A stretch of 64,000 bases of DNA from Clostridium aestuarii (GCF_026735135.1 NZ_JAPQER010000002.1:372001-436000), one strand, 5' to 3'. Shown: positions 17,690-27,880, counted from the first letter of the stretch. Program-made: numbers and translations. Notes: a model not told the origin generated them from the sequence alone.

Positions 17690-18973
17690 ATGATTAAAGA
17701 AATGAGAGAACAATTAATTTATAAATATGGAATAAATGATAAAGTTTTAGATTTGTATGAAAAAGCTTTGAATGATGTCAAAAATCAATTTGAATTCTTA
17801 GATGAAATAAGGGAATTTAATCAGTTAAAAGTTTTAAATGCAATGCAAGAAGAAAGAATAAGTGAATCACATTTTACAAATTCTAGCGGTTATGGTTATG
17901 GGGATATAGGTAGAGATTCTTTAGATAAAGTATATGCTAGAATTTTTAATGCTGAAAGTGCATTAGTAAGACCACATTTTGTAAATGGTACTCACGCGTT
18001 AGGTGCAGCTTTATTTGGAGTTTTAAGACCAGGTGATACAATGTTATCTGTATGTGGAGAACCTTATGATACGCTTCATGGTGTAATTGGCATAAATAAA
18101 GAAGAACACATAGGTTCTCTTAAAGAATTTGGTGTGAATTATAAACAAATAGAATTTACACAAGATGGTAAGCCTGATTTAAAAAAAATAAAAGAAACAT
18201 TAGAAAAAGATGAAACAATAAAATTAGTACATATACAAAGATCTACTGGATATGGGTGGAGAAGAGCTTTGTTTATATCTGATATTGAGGATATAATAAA
18301 ATGTGTTAAGAATGTTAGAGAACATATAGTTTGTTTTGTTGATAATTGTTACGGTGAATTTATAGATAAGGTTGAACCAACAGATGTTGGAGCAGATTTA
18401 GTAGCAGGTTCATTAATAAAAAATATAGGTGGGGGAATAGCTCCTGCAGGTGGTTATATTGCTGGTAAAAAAGATTATGTTGAACAGGCTTCATATAGAT
18501 TAACTATTCCTGGAATAGGAGGAGAATGTGGTGCTACTTTTGGAGTGATGCGTTCAATGTATCAAGGATTATTTTTTGCACCTCATGTATCTATGGAAGC
18601 TTTAAAGGGCGCTATTTTTTGTGCGAGAATTATGGAACTTTCTGGATTTGAAGTACTTCCTAAATATAATGAAAAAAGAAGCGATATAATTCAAGCTATC
18701 AAATTTAATGACAAAGAAAAGTTAATTGAATTTTGTAAGGGAATACAGATTGGTTCACCAGTAGATTCTTTTGTACAATGTGAACCCTGGGCTATGCCAG
18801 GATATGATGATAAAGTAATAATGGCAGCGGGTGCTTTTGTTCAGGGTGCATCAATTGAACTATCTGCTGACGCACCAATAAGAGATCCATATATTGCGTA
18901 TTTACAAGGTGGACTTACTTTTGATCATGCTAAAATTGGAATTTTGGTTGCTTTAAGTAGAATATTAAAATAA
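17690..18973 (+). CDS. ynbB: PLP-dependent methionine gamma-lyase family protein, YnbB-like
   Basis: About 427 residues, a fold-type I PLP enzyme of the Cys/Met metabolism superfamily, in the subgroup formerly called aluminium resistance proteins. Seen are the glycine-rich SSGYGYGDIGRD, PHFVNGTHALGAALFG, CGEPYDTLHGVIG, FVDNCYGEF (the Asp contacting the PLP ring) and GSLIKNIGGGIAPAGGY (the Lys forming the Schiff base). The substrate is not known with certainty. I prefer the ATG at 17690, because GGAGG is 9 nt upstream; the ATG at 17684 is too close to it. The position after hfq is usual in Clostridia. Confidence 0.88.
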   Translation: MIKEMREQLIYKYGINDKVLDLYEKALNDVKNQFEFLDEIREFNQLKVLNAMQEERISESHFTNSSGYGYGDIGRDSLDKVYARIFNAESALVRPHFVNGTHALGAALFGVLRPGDTMLSVCGEPYDTLHGVIGINKEEHIGSLKEFGVNYKQIEFTQDGKPDLKKIKETLEKDETIKLVHIQRSTGYGWRRALFISDIEDIIKCVKNVREHIVCFVDNCYGEFIDKVEPTDVGADLVAGSLIKNIGGGIAPAGGYIAGKKDYVEQASYRLTIPGIGGECGATFGVMRSMYQGLFFAPHVSMEALKGAIFCARIMELSGFEVLPKYNEKRSDIIQAIKFNDKEKLIEFCKGIQIGSPVDSFVQCEPWAMPGYDDKVIMAAGAFVQGASIELSADAPIRDPYIAYLQGGLTFDHAKIGILVALSRILK

Positions 18974-18984
18974 GTTGTAAAAAG

Positions 18985-19014
18985 AGGATGAGCTTCATTT
19001 TATAAGCTCATCCT
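18985..19014. terminator. Bidirectional terminator between ynbB and lexA
   Basis: AGGATGAGCTT and AAGCTCATCCT form an 11-bp stem around an 8-nt loop between two convergent stop codons, with A and T runs on either side. Confidence 0.85.
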
Positions 19015-19623
19015 TTAATATTTTCTAAATAATCCAATTAATTTACCTATAACCTTGCAATCATCAACTATTATAGGTTCCATAGATTTGTTTTCAGGTT
19101 GTAACCTTATATGATCCTTTTCTTTAAAAAATCTTTTTATTGTGGCTTCGGTATCGATTAAAGCAACTATTATTTCACCATTTTCACAATAATTACTTTT
19201 TTCTATTATAGCTAAATCACCATCCATAATTCCTGCCTCAATCATGCTTTCACCAGAAACTTTTAATATAAATAAGTCTTTATTGCTTGGCATAAAATCT
19301 AAAGGAATAGGGAAAGAATCTTCTATGTTTTCTACAGCTAAAATTGGCTGTCCAGCAGTAACTTTACCAACTATAGGAACACTTATCATTTCTTTTTTAA
19401 TAGGAGGGTCTTTTAGTACTTCTATAGTTCTAGGTTTAGTGGAATCGCGTTTTATCATTCCTTTTTTTTCCAATCGTGAAAGGTGACCATGAACAGTAGA
19501 AGTGGAACTTAAACCTACTCCTTTGCATATATCTCTAACTGATGGTGGATAACCTTTTTCTCTTATATATTGTTTTATATATTCATATACTTCTGTCTGT
19601 TTATCACTAGCTCTTGCACCCAT
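19015..19623 (-). CDS. lexA: LexA repressor of the SOS response
   Basis: About 202 residues. A winged helix-turn-helix (about 1-65; [20 protein letters not shown], then [18 protein letters not shown]) is followed by the auto-cleavage site VTAGQP (Ala-Gly). The catalytic Ser is in SGESMIEAG and the Lys in EATIKRFF. RecA filaments trigger self-cleavage, freeing SOS genes. The start is the ATG at 19623, with AAGGAGTG 6 nt upstream. Its promoter (19652-19680) is overlapped by an inverted repeat of LexA half-sites, so autoregulation is likely. Confidence 0.95.
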   Translation of the reverse strand: MGARASDKQTEVYEYIKQYIREKGYPPSVRDICKGVGLSSTSTVHGHLSRLEKKGMIKRDSTKPRTIEVLKDPPIKKEMISVPIVGKVTAGQPILAVENIEDSFPIPLDFMPSNKDLFILKVSGESMIEAGIMDGDLAIIEKSNYCENGEIIVALIDTEATIKRFFKEKDHIRLQPENKSMEPIIVDDCKVIGKLIGLFRKY

Positions 19624-19651
19624 TTTCAACACTCCTTATTCTATAGTATGC

Positions 19652-19691
19652 ATTATATCATATATTTCCAAGAACATCAAACTAATGTTCT
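19652..19691 (-). promoter_or_regulatory. lexA promoter with overlapping inverted repeat
   Basis: On the minus strand TTGATG (19680-19675) and TATAAT (19657-19652) are 17 bp apart. AGAACAT (19671-19677) and ATGTTCT (19685-19691) form an inverted repeat across the -35 box. The arms are exact LexA half-sites (GAAC/GTTC), but they are separated by 7 bp more than in the canonical GAAC-N4-GTTC box. Confidence 0.6.
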
Positions 19692-19699
19692 TATCCAAT

Positions 19700-19728
19700 T
19701 TGATTAATTTTAATTCTTTTGTTATAAT
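19700..19728 (+). promoter_or_regulatory. Promoter of the cysteine-rich protein gene
   Basis: TTGATT (19700-19705) and TATAAT (19723-19728) with a 17-bp spacer, about 30 nt upstream of the start codon at 19758. Confidence 0.65.
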
Positions 19729-19757
19729 ACATTAGTACAATATACTTTGTTAGTAAT

Positions 19758-20171
19758 TTGATAAAAGGGGAAATAAAAATGTCAAAATTTTGTATAATAC
19801 AAGCTAATAAAATATGTGATAACTGTGGAGAATGTAATAAATGTGATTTAGATCCAAAAAAAATATGTAATAATTGCGGAAAATGTTTAGAATTAGAAGG
19901 ATATGATGTTCGTGCTATTAAAATTGCAGAAATAATGGATGAAGAAGAAAACGGTGAAAATATAGACAATGAAGAAATACATAAAGAAAAAGTTGATTTA
20001 GAAGATTATACAACATCAGATTCCAGTATTGAAGATGCAAATGTAAAAGTAGAGTACATTCAAGATGTAGATGGTCTAGATGAATTGCTCAAAGATCAAG
20101 AAAACGTTAAAAAAATAATGAATGAAGCTTTTCCAGGATTGTTATTGCTAAAAAGAAACAATACAAAATGA
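19758..20171 (+). CDS. Cysteine-rich N-terminal, acidic C-terminal protein of unknown function
   Basis: A 137-residue soluble protein. The first 45 residues contain eight Cys: one near the start (SKFCIIQANK), four in CDNCGECNKC (CxxCxxCxxC) and three in CNNCGKC (CxxCxxC). This resembles a [4Fe-4S] or zinc-binding fold of ferredoxin style. The middle is strongly acidic (MDEEENGENIDNEEIHKEK) and the end is helical (FPGLLLLKRNN). I know of similar small proteins beside lexA in Clostridium, but no function. It is divergent from lexA and has its own promoter. A ferredoxin-like electron carrier or a metal-dependent regulator are both possible. Confidence 0.7.
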   Translation: MIKGEIKMSKFCIIQANKICDNCGECNKCDLDPKKICNNCGKCLELEGYDVRAIKIAEIMDEEENGENIDNEEIHKEKVDLEDYTTSDSSIEDANVKVEYIQDVDGLDELLKDQENVKKIMNEAFPGLLLLKRNNTK

Positions 20172-20175
20172 TTTT

Positions 20176-20223
20176 AAAACGTTCCTCATTAAGCTAATTA
20201 ACACTGCTGAGGAGCGTTTTTTA
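20176..20223. terminator. Bidirectional terminator between convergent genes
   Basis: AAAACGTTCCTCA pairs with TGAGGAGCGTTTT (one G-U) around a 19-nt loop and is followed by Ts. It overlaps the stop codon of the recombinase gene. Confidence 0.8.
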
Positions 20224-21207
20224 TTCTTCATTTAAAGGATTCAATTGTACAGCTTGTCTTAAAATTTCATCATCAACATGAGTGTAAATTTGTGTGGTGG
20301 ATACATTTTCGTGACCTAATATTTTTTGAAGACTTCTAATATCTACATTTCCATATTTGTACATTAATGTAGCTGCTGTATGTCTTAATTTATGTGGAGT
20401 ATATTTTTGACTATCTAACCCTGATTTTTTTATGTGTTTTTTTACTAATAATTCAACAGTTCTTTTATTTATTCTTTTATTTTTTTTGCTTATAAATAAA
20501 GCGTCTTTATCTGATATGGCTAATTTATCTATTCTTTTATTTCTTACAGCAAGATAATTCTTAATAGCTTTTAAGCATGCGTTGTTTAAATATACAGTTC
20601 TTTCTTTATTTCCTTTACCTATTATAGTTAAAGTATCTTCTTTGACTTTAGAAATATTTATACTACATAGCTCTGAAAGACGTAAGCCACAATTTAAGAA
20701 TAGTGTTATTATACAATAATCTCTTTCTTTGTTTGGACCATCGATAGACGATAGTAGTGCTTTGCTTTCCTCTAAGGTTAAGTATACTGGATTTCTTTTA
20801 TTTATTTTTGGGGTTTCTAATTCAATAGTTGGATTTTTATCTAATATCTTTGCTTTGTTATGTAAATATTTAAAAAAAGATTTGAGTGATGCTACTTTTC
20901 TAGCGCGTGCATAATTACCATTGCTTCTATAATTCTCAGCAAAAGATATAAATGCATACAAATCTGAAAGGTTGATATCCCTTAAAAATTTTTTATCTAT
21001 ATCATCTATAGGTATTTGGGAAAATTCAATATCAATTTCTACATATCCCTTGTATAATTTTAAAAATCTAAAAAACATGGATAAATCCAGTTTATAACCA
21101 TCTATGGTATTCTGAGATGTACCTTTAATTGTTCCTAAATAATTTAGAAATTCATTTAGATGTACTGGGCATAATGGGTCAAAAACAGTATTTAGTGTAT
21201 AATTCAT
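20221..21207 (-). CDS. Tyrosine recombinase, XerC/XerD family
   Basis: About 328 residues. The N-terminal SAM-like core-binding domain (FLNYLGTIKGTSQNTIDGY) is followed by the catalytic domain with the full set of residues: Arg in NCGLRLSELC, Lys in GKGNKERTVYL, HxxR in HKLRHTAATLM, His in LGHENVSTTQ and the nucleophile Tyr in QIYTHV. The ATG at 21207 is chosen because AAGGAGGG is 4 nt upstream. It sits among housekeeping genes with no phage or plasmid neighbours, so it is probably a resident Xer-type resolvase, not a mobile integrase. A 34-bp near-perfect palindrome lies directly upstream (21231-21264). Whether it is the XerC, XerD or a third paralogue cannot be decided here. Confidence 0.88.
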   Translation of the reverse strand: MNYTLNTVFDPLCPVHLNEFLNYLGTIKGTSQNTIDGYKLDLSMFFRFLKLYKGYVEIDIEFSQIPIDDIDKKFLRDINLSDLYAFISFAENYRSNGNYARARKVASLKSFFKYLHNKAKILDKNPTIELETPKINKRNPVYLTLEESKALLSSIDGPNKERDYCIITLFLNCGLRLSELCSINISKVKEDTLTIIGKGNKERTVYLNNACLKAIKNYLAVRNKRIDKLAISDKDALFISKKNKRINKRTVELLVKKHIKKSGLDSQKYTPHKLRHTAATLMYKYGNVDIRSLQKILGHENVSTTQIYTHVDDEILRQAVQLNPLNEE

Positions 21208-21230
21208 GACACCCTCCTTGTTTTCCAAGT

Positions 21231-21264
21231 CTAACTTCGCTAAATATGTATTTAGCGAAGTTAG
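21231..21264. promoter_or_regulatory. 34-bp palindrome ahead of the tyrosine recombinase gene
   Basis: CTAACTTCGCTAAATA (21231-21246) and its exact complement (21249-21264) are separated only by TG. There is no T-run on either strand, so it is not an ordinary intrinsic terminator. It ends 23 nt from the recombinase start codon and may be an operator, an mRNA leader hairpin or a recombination site. Confidence 0.5.
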
Positions 21265-21342
21265 GTTTGGGATATTTTATTATGAAATGTTTTTCCTTAA
21301 ACTAATCTTACAATTACTATATTAATTATCAGCTTTTTACTA

Positions 21343-22776
21343 TTATACATTTATAGATACATCTAATCCTAAAATATTTTTATTTTTTTCAAGTACAGGT
21401 TTTACATATTCATTAATAAAATCATCAACTTGACTATTAGCTCTTCCAATAAATTTATTTGGATCTATTATAGATAATATTTCTTCTTTAGTCATATAGA
21501 AAGACCCATCTTTTATTATTCTTTCTATAAGGTCATTATCTAACCCATCTTCTTTAACTCTTTTAGCAGCTTCCATAGAAAGAGTTCTTATTTTTTCATG
21601 AAGTTCTTGTCTATCTCCGCCTCTTTTTACTGCTTCCATTAAAATATTCTCAGTTGCCATAAAAGGAAGTTCTCTTTCAACATGAGATGCTATAACTTTT
21701 TTGTACACTACCATATTGCTTGATATATTTATATATAAATTTAATACTCCATCTAAAGCTAAGAATGCTTCGGAGATAGATAATCGTTTGTTAGCCGAAT
21801 CATCCAACGTCCTTTCAAACCATTGTGTTCCAGCAGTTATTGCAGGGTTTAAAGAAGTGACAATTACGAACCTGCTTAATGCACTAATTCTTTCAGAACG
21901 CATAGGGTTTCTTTTATATGCCATAGCTGAGGAACCAACTTGTTTCTTTTCGAAAGGTTCTTCTATTTCCTTAATACTTTGCAAAATTCTCAAGTCATTA
22001 CTAAATTTATAAGCACTTTGAGAAATTTCTGAAAGTGTATTTAAAATAATGGAATCGACTTTTCTAGGATATGTTTGACCAGTAACAGCATAAGTTTTTG
22101 CGAATCCTAATTTATTTGCTACAAGAACGTCGAGATTTTTAACTAATTTATCATCATTATCAAATAACTTCATAAAACTAGCTTGAGTACCTGTGGTTCC
22201 CTTTACACCTCTTAATTTTAGATTTTCAATTACATAATCTAAATTCTCTAAATCAAGTAATAAATCTTGAATCCATAAAGTTGCTCTTTTCCCTACGGTA
22301 GTTAATTGCGCAGGTTGTAAATGAGTAAAACCCAATGTAGGAATTTCTTTATATTGCTTTGCAAATTCAGATAAATTATTTATTGTATTTATTAGTTTCT
22401 TTTTTATAATTAGAAGAGCATCCTTCATAATTATGAGATCTGTATTATCACCTACAAAACAACTTGTAGCACCTAAATGGATAATCCCCTTAGCATTAGG
22501 ACATTGAATTCCATATGCATACACATGACTCATAACATCGTGTCTTATTTCTTTTTCTTTTTTTTCTGCGATTTCATAATTTATATTCTCTATATTTGCT
22601 TTAAGTTCATTAATTTGCTCTTCTGAAATATCTAATCCCAATTCTCTTTCGCTTTCTGCTAAAGCAGTCCAAAGTTTTCTCCATGTTTTATATTTCATTT
22701 CTTCTGAAAATAAATAAGACATTTCAGAAGATGCATATCTATTTGTTAAAGGTGTTTGGTAAGTATTTCTTAACAT
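21343..22776 (-). CDS. purB: Adenylosuccinate lyase
   Basis: About 477 residues of the fumarase/aspartase superfamily. It catalyses two steps of purine synthesis (SAICAR to AICAR, and adenylosuccinate to AMP). Typical stretches are HDVMSHVYAYG, HLGATSCFVGDN, TLGFTHLQPAQLTTVGKRA (catalytic His) and the signature GSSAMAYKRNPMRSERI with the active Ser loop. I set the start at the ATG at 22776 (MLRNTYQTP), with GGAGGG 6 nt upstream; the upstream codons to 22824 lack a ribosome site. A TATAAT-type -10 (22834-22829) lies about 55 nt upstream. It is not part of a pur operon here. Confidence 0.95.
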   Translation of the reverse strand: MLRNTYQTPLTNRYASSEMSYLFSEEMKYKTWRKLWTALAESERELGLDISEEQINELKANIENINYEIAEKKEKEIRHDVMSHVYAYGIQCPNAKGIIHLGATSCFVGDNTDLIIMKDALLIIKKKLINTINNLSEFAKQYKEIPTLGFTHLQPAQLTTVGKRATLWIQDLLLDLENLDYVIENLKLRGVKGTTGTQASFMKLFDNDDKLVKNLDVLVANKLGFAKTYAVTGQTYPRKVDSIILNTLSEISQSAYKFSNDLRILQSIKEIEEPFEKKQVGSSAMAYKRNPMRSERISALSRFVIVTSLNPAITAGTQWFERTLDDSANKRLSISEAFLALDGVLNLYINISSNMVVYKKVIASHVERELPFMATENILMEAVKRGGDRQELHEKIRTLSMEAAKRVKEDGLDNDLIERIIKDGSFYMTKEEILSIIDPNKFIGRANSQVDDFINEYVKPVLEKNKNILGLDVSINV

Positions 22777-22960
22777 GTTAAACCCTCCATACACATATGT
22801 TTTTGTGTTTTTAAATTTATTCATTCATATTATACCATATATTATCAGGTAAAGTAAAATATTTGTTCGTAAAAATAACTAAAAAAATGCGTTCTATTTT
22901 TTTATATAGTTTAATATACTCTACTGAGAAATATTAATTTTAATTTAGAGGGAGGAGAAT

Positions 22961-23170
22961 ATGTATAAATTAAGTTTTATAGACAAGATATCCTTTATAC
23001 TTATTATTATTGGTGCTATTAACTGGGGGCTCATAGGATTATTTGATTTTAATTTAGTGAATGTAGTTTTAGGAATAATTCCATTACTTGAACGAATAGT
23101 TTATATTTTAGTTGGACTAGCTGGAGTAAACACTATATTGTTTATTAATAAAAGTATGATGTCAAGTTAA
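22961..23170 (+). CDS. DUF378 family small membrane protein
   Basis: A 69-residue protein with two hydrophobic helices (about 8-28 and 41-62) and the family hallmark IIGAINWGLIGLFDFNLV. DUF378 proteins are common in Firmicutes and their function is unknown. AGGGAGGAG precedes the ATG. It is a single gene, closed by the terminator at 23173-23206 that it shares with the convergent HPr gene. Confidence 0.85.
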   Translation: MYKLSFIDKISFILIIIGAINWGLIGLFDFNLVNVVLGIIPLLERIVYILVGLAGVNTILFINKSMMSS

Positions 23171-23172
23171 TA

Positions 23173-23206
23173 AATAAATAAAAGGCTAAATAGCCTTTTA
23201 TTTATT
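23173..23206. terminator. Bidirectional terminator between the DUF378 and HPr genes
   Basis: A 16-bp perfect stem (AATAAATAAAAGGCTA and its complement) with an AA loop. It lies between convergent stop codons and overlaps the HPr stop. Confidence 0.85.
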
Positions 23207-23462
23207 CTTCGATTGATTCAATTACTTTTACAATTTCTTCAGCTGCTAATGTTTCATCATCACCTGAAGCTGTAATAATAACCTTTGCTCCTTTAGTAAC
23301 GCCTAAAGAAAGTACTCCTATTAAGCTTTTTATATTAGCTTTTTTTCCGTTAAATTCTAAGTATAATTCAGATTTAAATGAAGATGCTTTCTTTACTAAT
23401 AAAGTAGCTGGTCTTGCATGTAGTCCAGTAGAACTTTTTATTGTAGCTTCTCTTGTTACCAT
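23202..23462 (-). CDS. ptsH: HPr family phosphocarrier protein
   Basis: An 86-residue HPr. The phosphorylated His is in TGLHARPAT (about residue 15). The regulatory Ser region reads KSLIGVLSLG, matching the HPr(Ser) consensus, so it can be a target of HPr kinase. It transfers phosphate from enzyme I to sugar-specific EIIA proteins and may act in catabolite repression. No enzyme I gene is adjacent, which is usual in Clostridium. A good promoter lies at 23513-23540, and GAGGTGA precedes the ATG. Confidence 0.9.
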   Translation of the reverse strand: MVTREATIKSSTGLHARPATLLVKKASSFKSELYLEFNGKKANIKSLIGVLSLGVTKGAKVIITASGDDETLAAEEIVKVIESIEE

Positions 23463-23512
23463 GTTCTGTCACCTCACCTCATGATAGTTTCTTTTTTATG
23501 TACTTAATTAAT

Positions 23513-23540
23513 ATTATACCATTTTAAAAAAAATTCTCAA
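23513..23540 (-). promoter_or_regulatory. Promoter of the HPr gene
   Basis: On the minus strand TTGAGA (23540-23535) and TATAAT (23518-23513) are separated by 16 bp, about 50 nt ahead of the start codon. Confidence 0.65.
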
Positions 23541-23573
23541 CTAGCAATTAAAAAAACTGTTTGATAAGAAATT

Positions 23574-24770
23574 TTAATGTAGTTTTGATATAAAATATTC
23601 AATTCTATTTAATCCTTCTATAATGTTTTCCATAGATGTAGCATAAGAAACCCTAACATATTCATCTAATCCAAAAGCTACTCCCGGAATAACAGCTACT
23701 TTTTCTTCTTCTAATAATTGTTCAGCAAAATCCAAAGAATTATTAATTTTTTTGTTATCCAACATTTTACCATAGATATTTGAAATATCTATCATAATAT
23801 AAAAAGCTCCTTTAGCTTCAATGCAAGATAAATTTTTTATATTTTTTATTTTTGAAATCATATGGTTTTTTCGATTTGAAAATTCATTTACCATATTGTA
23901 TAATACATTTTGATTTTTTGTTAACGCCTCCAAAGCTGCATATTGAGCTATAGAGTTTGGATTTGAAGTTGTGTGGCTTTGTATATTAGACATTAATTTA
24001 ATAATGTCTTTGTTCCCAGCAGCATACCCAATTCGCCAACCAGTCATTGCATATGATTTAGAAACTCCATTAATTACAATAGTTCTATTATATGCATCCT
24101 CAGATAAACTAGCTATACTTAAATGTTCGTTCCCATCGTATACTAATTTTTCATATATTTCATCTGAAATAATAATTAAATCATGTTTTTTAGCAAAATC
24201 TGCTATATTGATCAAATCATTTTTTGAATAAACAGCTCCAGTTGGGTTGTTAGGACTATTTATTATTATAGCCTTGGTACTTGGAGTGATAAATTTTTCT
24301 AAAGTATCTATTGTACATTTAAAGTTATTTTCTTTCTTAGTATCCACAAATATAGGAATTCCATCAGACAGCTTAACTAATTCAGGATAACTTACCCAAT
24401 ATGGCTTTGGTATCAAAACTTCATCTCCTGGATTCAAAATAGCTTGAAAAACATTTGATAAGCATTGTTTTGCACCTGTTGAAACAATTATTTGATTAAT
24501 TTCATAAGATAGATTATTATCATTTTTAAATTTTTCTACAATAGCATTCTTTAATTCTATTATACCAGAAGCAGCGGTATATTTAGTAAAACCTGATTTG
24601 ATTGCAGTTATTGCTGCATCTTGGATATGTTTAGGCGTATTAAAATCAGGTTCACCAGCTCCAAAACTTACTACATCTATGCCTTCATTTACCATAGCTT
24701 TTGCCTTGGCGGTTATAGCCAAAGTAAGTGATGGAGAAATTTGTTTTGCCTTGTTTGATAATATCATCAT
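23574..24770 (-). CDS. Class I PLP aminotransferase, probable aspartate aminotransferase
   Basis: About 398 residues, fold type I, subgroup I-gamma aspartate aminotransferase. Seen are GEPDFNTPKHI, NSPNNPTGAVYS, the PLP-binding Asp/Tyr region IISDEIYEKL, the Schiff-base Lys in GVSKSYAMTGWRIGY, and the substrate-binding Arg in EYVRVSYATS. It would interconvert aspartate/oxaloacetate with glutamate/2-oxoglutarate, though related enzymes use other amino acids. AGGGGGTG marks the start at the paired ATGs 24770/24767, about 20 codons inside the longest frame. It is monocistronic, on the minus strand. Confidence 0.88.
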   Translation of the reverse strand: MMILSNKAKQISPSLTLAITAKAKAMVNEGIDVVSFGAGEPDFNTPKHIQDAAITAIKSGFTKYTAASGIIELKNAIVEKFKNDNNLSYEINQIIVSTGAKQCLSNVFQAILNPGDEVLIPKPYWVSYPELVKLSDGIPIFVDTKKENNFKCTIDTLEKFITPSTKAIIINSPNNPTGAVYSKNDLINIADFAKKHDLIIISDEIYEKLVYDGNEHLSIASLSEDAYNRTIVINGVSKSYAMTGWRIGYAAGNKDIIKLMSNIQSHTTSNPNSIAQYAALEALTKNQNVLYNMVNEFSNRKNHMISKIKNIKNLSCIEAKGAFYIMIDISNIYGKMLDNKKINNSLDFAEQLLEEEKVAVIPGVAFGLDEYVRVSYATSMENIIEGLNRIEYFISKLH

Positions 24771-24892
24771 TTCACCCCCTAGATTAAGTATTAATATATT
24801 TATAACAAAAGTATATATATTATTTTTCATGTAATAATATATTTCATCTAATATATTATTACACTTATTATTAATATAATTCTATAAAAACA

Positions 24893-24946
24893 AAATCCCT
24901 TTAAACTTGTTGTAATTATAAAAATCAACAAGCTTAAAAAGGATTT
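24893..24946 (-). terminator. Hairpin terminator after rny
   Basis: AAATCC(C/T)TTTAA and AAGCTTGTTG segments pair with the mirror segments across about 10 nt of loop. It lies 24 nt past the rny stop codon and marks the end of the large minus-strand superoperon. Some bulges are present, so the exact pairing is approximate. Confidence 0.6.
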
Positions 24947-24969
24947 ATGTCTTATGAAAAACATTAAAA

Positions 24970-26511
24970 CTATTTTGCGTATTCGATAGCTCTAGTCTCA
25001 CGAATAATATTAACTTTAATTTGACCAGGATATTCTAATTCATTCTCAATAGTTTTAACTATATTTCTTGCTATTTCGATACATTCAGCATCATCAACAT
25101 CTTCTGGTTTAACTATAATTCTAACTTCTCTTCCAGCTTGAATAGCATAAGACTTATCTACACCTTCATATGAATTAGCGATTTCTTCAAGCTTTTCTAA
25201 CCTCTTAATATAAGCTTCTAAAGTTTCTCTTCTTGCTCCAGGTCTAGCTGCTGATATAGCATCTGCTGCTTGAACAAGTACTGCTTCGATTGAATCATAT
25301 TCAACATCGCCATGATGTGCCCCAATAGCATTTACTATTATTGAAGACTCATGGTATTTTTTAGCTATTTCAGAACCTATAAGAGCATGTGGCCCTTCTA
25401 TTTCGTGATCTACCGCTTTACCTATATCATGAAGTAAACCAGCTCGTTTTGCTAGAGTTGGATCAATACCTAATTCAGAAGCCATAAGTCCAGCTAAATA
25501 AGCAACTTCTATAGAATGTTTTAAAACATTTTGCCCATAACTAGTACGATATTTTAATCTTCCTAGAAGTCTAATTAATTCCTGATGAAGACCATGCACA
25601 CCTGTTTCAAAAGTTGCTTGTTCTCCTTCTTCTTTAATATCATTTTCAACTTCTTTTTTAGCTTTTTCAACCATTTCTTCAATTCTAGCAGGATGGATTC
25701 TTCCATCGATTATAAGTTTTTCAAGTGCTATTCTAGCAACTTCTCTTCTTATAGGATCAAAACCTGATAAAATTACCGCTTCGGGAGTATCATCAATAAT
25801 TAAATCTATACCAGTTAAAGTTTCTAACGTTCTTATATTTCTACCCTCTCTACCAATAATTCTACCTTTCATTTCGTCATTTGGCAATGAAACTACATGT
25901 ACTGTGCTTTCAGCAACATGATCAGCTGCACATCTTTGAATTGCACAAGAAATAATTTCTTTAGCTTTTTTATCAGCTTCTTCTTTTGCCTTATTTTCAA
26001 TGTCTTTGATCATTATTGCAGCATCATGTTTAACTTCTTTACGAATTTCATCTAACAATATTTGTCTAGCTTCCTCAGATGTTAAGCATGATAACCTTTC
26101 AAGTTCTTGCCTTTGTTTCTTATAAAGTTCTTCTATACTAGCTTCTTTTTGTTGAATTTGTTGAAGTTTTTTATTAAGAGAATCTTCTTTCTTTTCAATA
26201 ACATCGCTTTTTTTGTCTAGCAATTCTTCTCGTTGAATATTTCTTCTTTCTACTCTTTGAAGTTCATTTCTTCTTTCTCTTGATTCTTTTTCAACATCAT
26301 TTCTAAGTTTATGAACTTCTTCTTTTGCTTCTAAAATCGATTCCTTTTTTATAGATTCAGCATTTTTATTAGCTTCTTGTATAATATTTTTAGCTTTAAT
26401 TTCTGCTTCTGAAATTTTAGCTTGAGAAATATTCTTTCTCACATATATTAAAACCAAAATACATAAAAGTACAATCGCTAAAATTGCCAATATATATAGG
26501 GTATTTGCCAA
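24970..26511 (-). CDS. rny: Ribonuclease Y
   Basis: A 513-residue membrane-anchored endoribonuclease that starts mRNA decay in Firmicutes. It has an N-terminal transmembrane helix (about 5-24; [20 protein letters not shown]), a long coiled coil (about 30-180), a KH domain around [15 protein letters not shown], and an HD domain with [10 protein letters not shown] that provides the metal site. The ending [14 protein letters not shown] is typical. The start is a TTG at 26511 with AAGGAGGTG upstream. It follows recA after a terminator and about 240 bp, so it probably has its own promoter. The spoVS gene often found next to it is not visible here. Confidence 0.96.
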   Translation of the reverse strand: MANTLYILAILAIVLLCILVLIYVRKNISQAKISEAEIKAKNIIQEANKNAESIKKESILEAKEEVHKLRNDVEKESRERRNELQRVERRNIQREELLDKKSDVIEKKEDSLNKKLQQIQQKEASIEELYKKQRQELERLSCLTSEEARQILLDEIRKEVKHDAAIMIKDIENKAKEEADKKAKEIISCAIQRCAADHVAESTVHVVSLPNDEMKGRIIGREGRNIRTLETLTGIDLIIDDTPEAVILSGFDPIRREVARIALEKLIIDGRIHPARIEEMVEKAKKEVENDIKEEGEQATFETGVHGLHQELIRLLGRLKYRTSYGQNVLKHSIEVAYLAGLMASELGIDPTLAKRAGLLHDIGKAVDHEIEGPHALIGSEIAKKYHESSIIVNAIGAHHGDVEYDSIEAVLVQAADAISAARPGARRETLEAYIKRLEKLEEIANSYEGVDKSYAIQAGREVRIIVKPEDVDDAECIEIARNIVKTIENELEYPGQIKVNIIRETRAIEYAK

Positions 26512-26750
26512 ATCAACACCTCCTTGCGCTATGCTATCTTAAATTATGCAAAAATAAATACTATTAAAGGCTAGAAAAGGTGTTTTATTTGATTATATAC
26601 ATTAATTACACATGTTAAACCAGTATTTGTATTCATTTTATATTATTTTTAAATTTATGTCAAGTTTATGAAAAAAATACCACGATTTTTTTTAAAATCA
26701 GGTTTTCAGTAAAAACTTTATTCATTGTTAGACAACATATATAAAGAATT

Positions 26751-26782
26751 AGCACTCTTTTTATTTATTGTTAAAGAGTGCT
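26751..26782 (-). terminator. Intrinsic terminator after recA
   Basis: AGCACTCTTT and AAAGAGTGCT form a 10-bp stem with a 12-nt loop, followed on the minus strand by a T-rich stretch. It begins 10 nt past the recA stop codon. Confidence 0.85.
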
Positions 26783-26791
26783 CAAACTATT

Positions 26792-27832
<1,041 letters not shown>

Positions 27833-27868
27833 ATTTATCCCTTAAGGGTTCACCATCCTTTCAAGTTC

Positions 27869-27880
27869 GAACATTTGTTC
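27869..27880 (-). promoter_or_regulatory. LexA box in front of recA
   Basis: GAACATTTGTTC, with a C before it and a T after it, matches the Gram-positive SOS box CGAAC-N4-GTTC (the form used in Bacillus and Clostridium). It starts 7 nt past the -10 box, over the expected transcription start, so bound LexA would block initiation. Confidence 0.9.

Noticed and set aside
20221..21207. Prophage or ICE integrase
   Set aside because: No phage, conjugation or tRNA attachment signals lie nearby; lexA and purB flank it as housekeeping genes.
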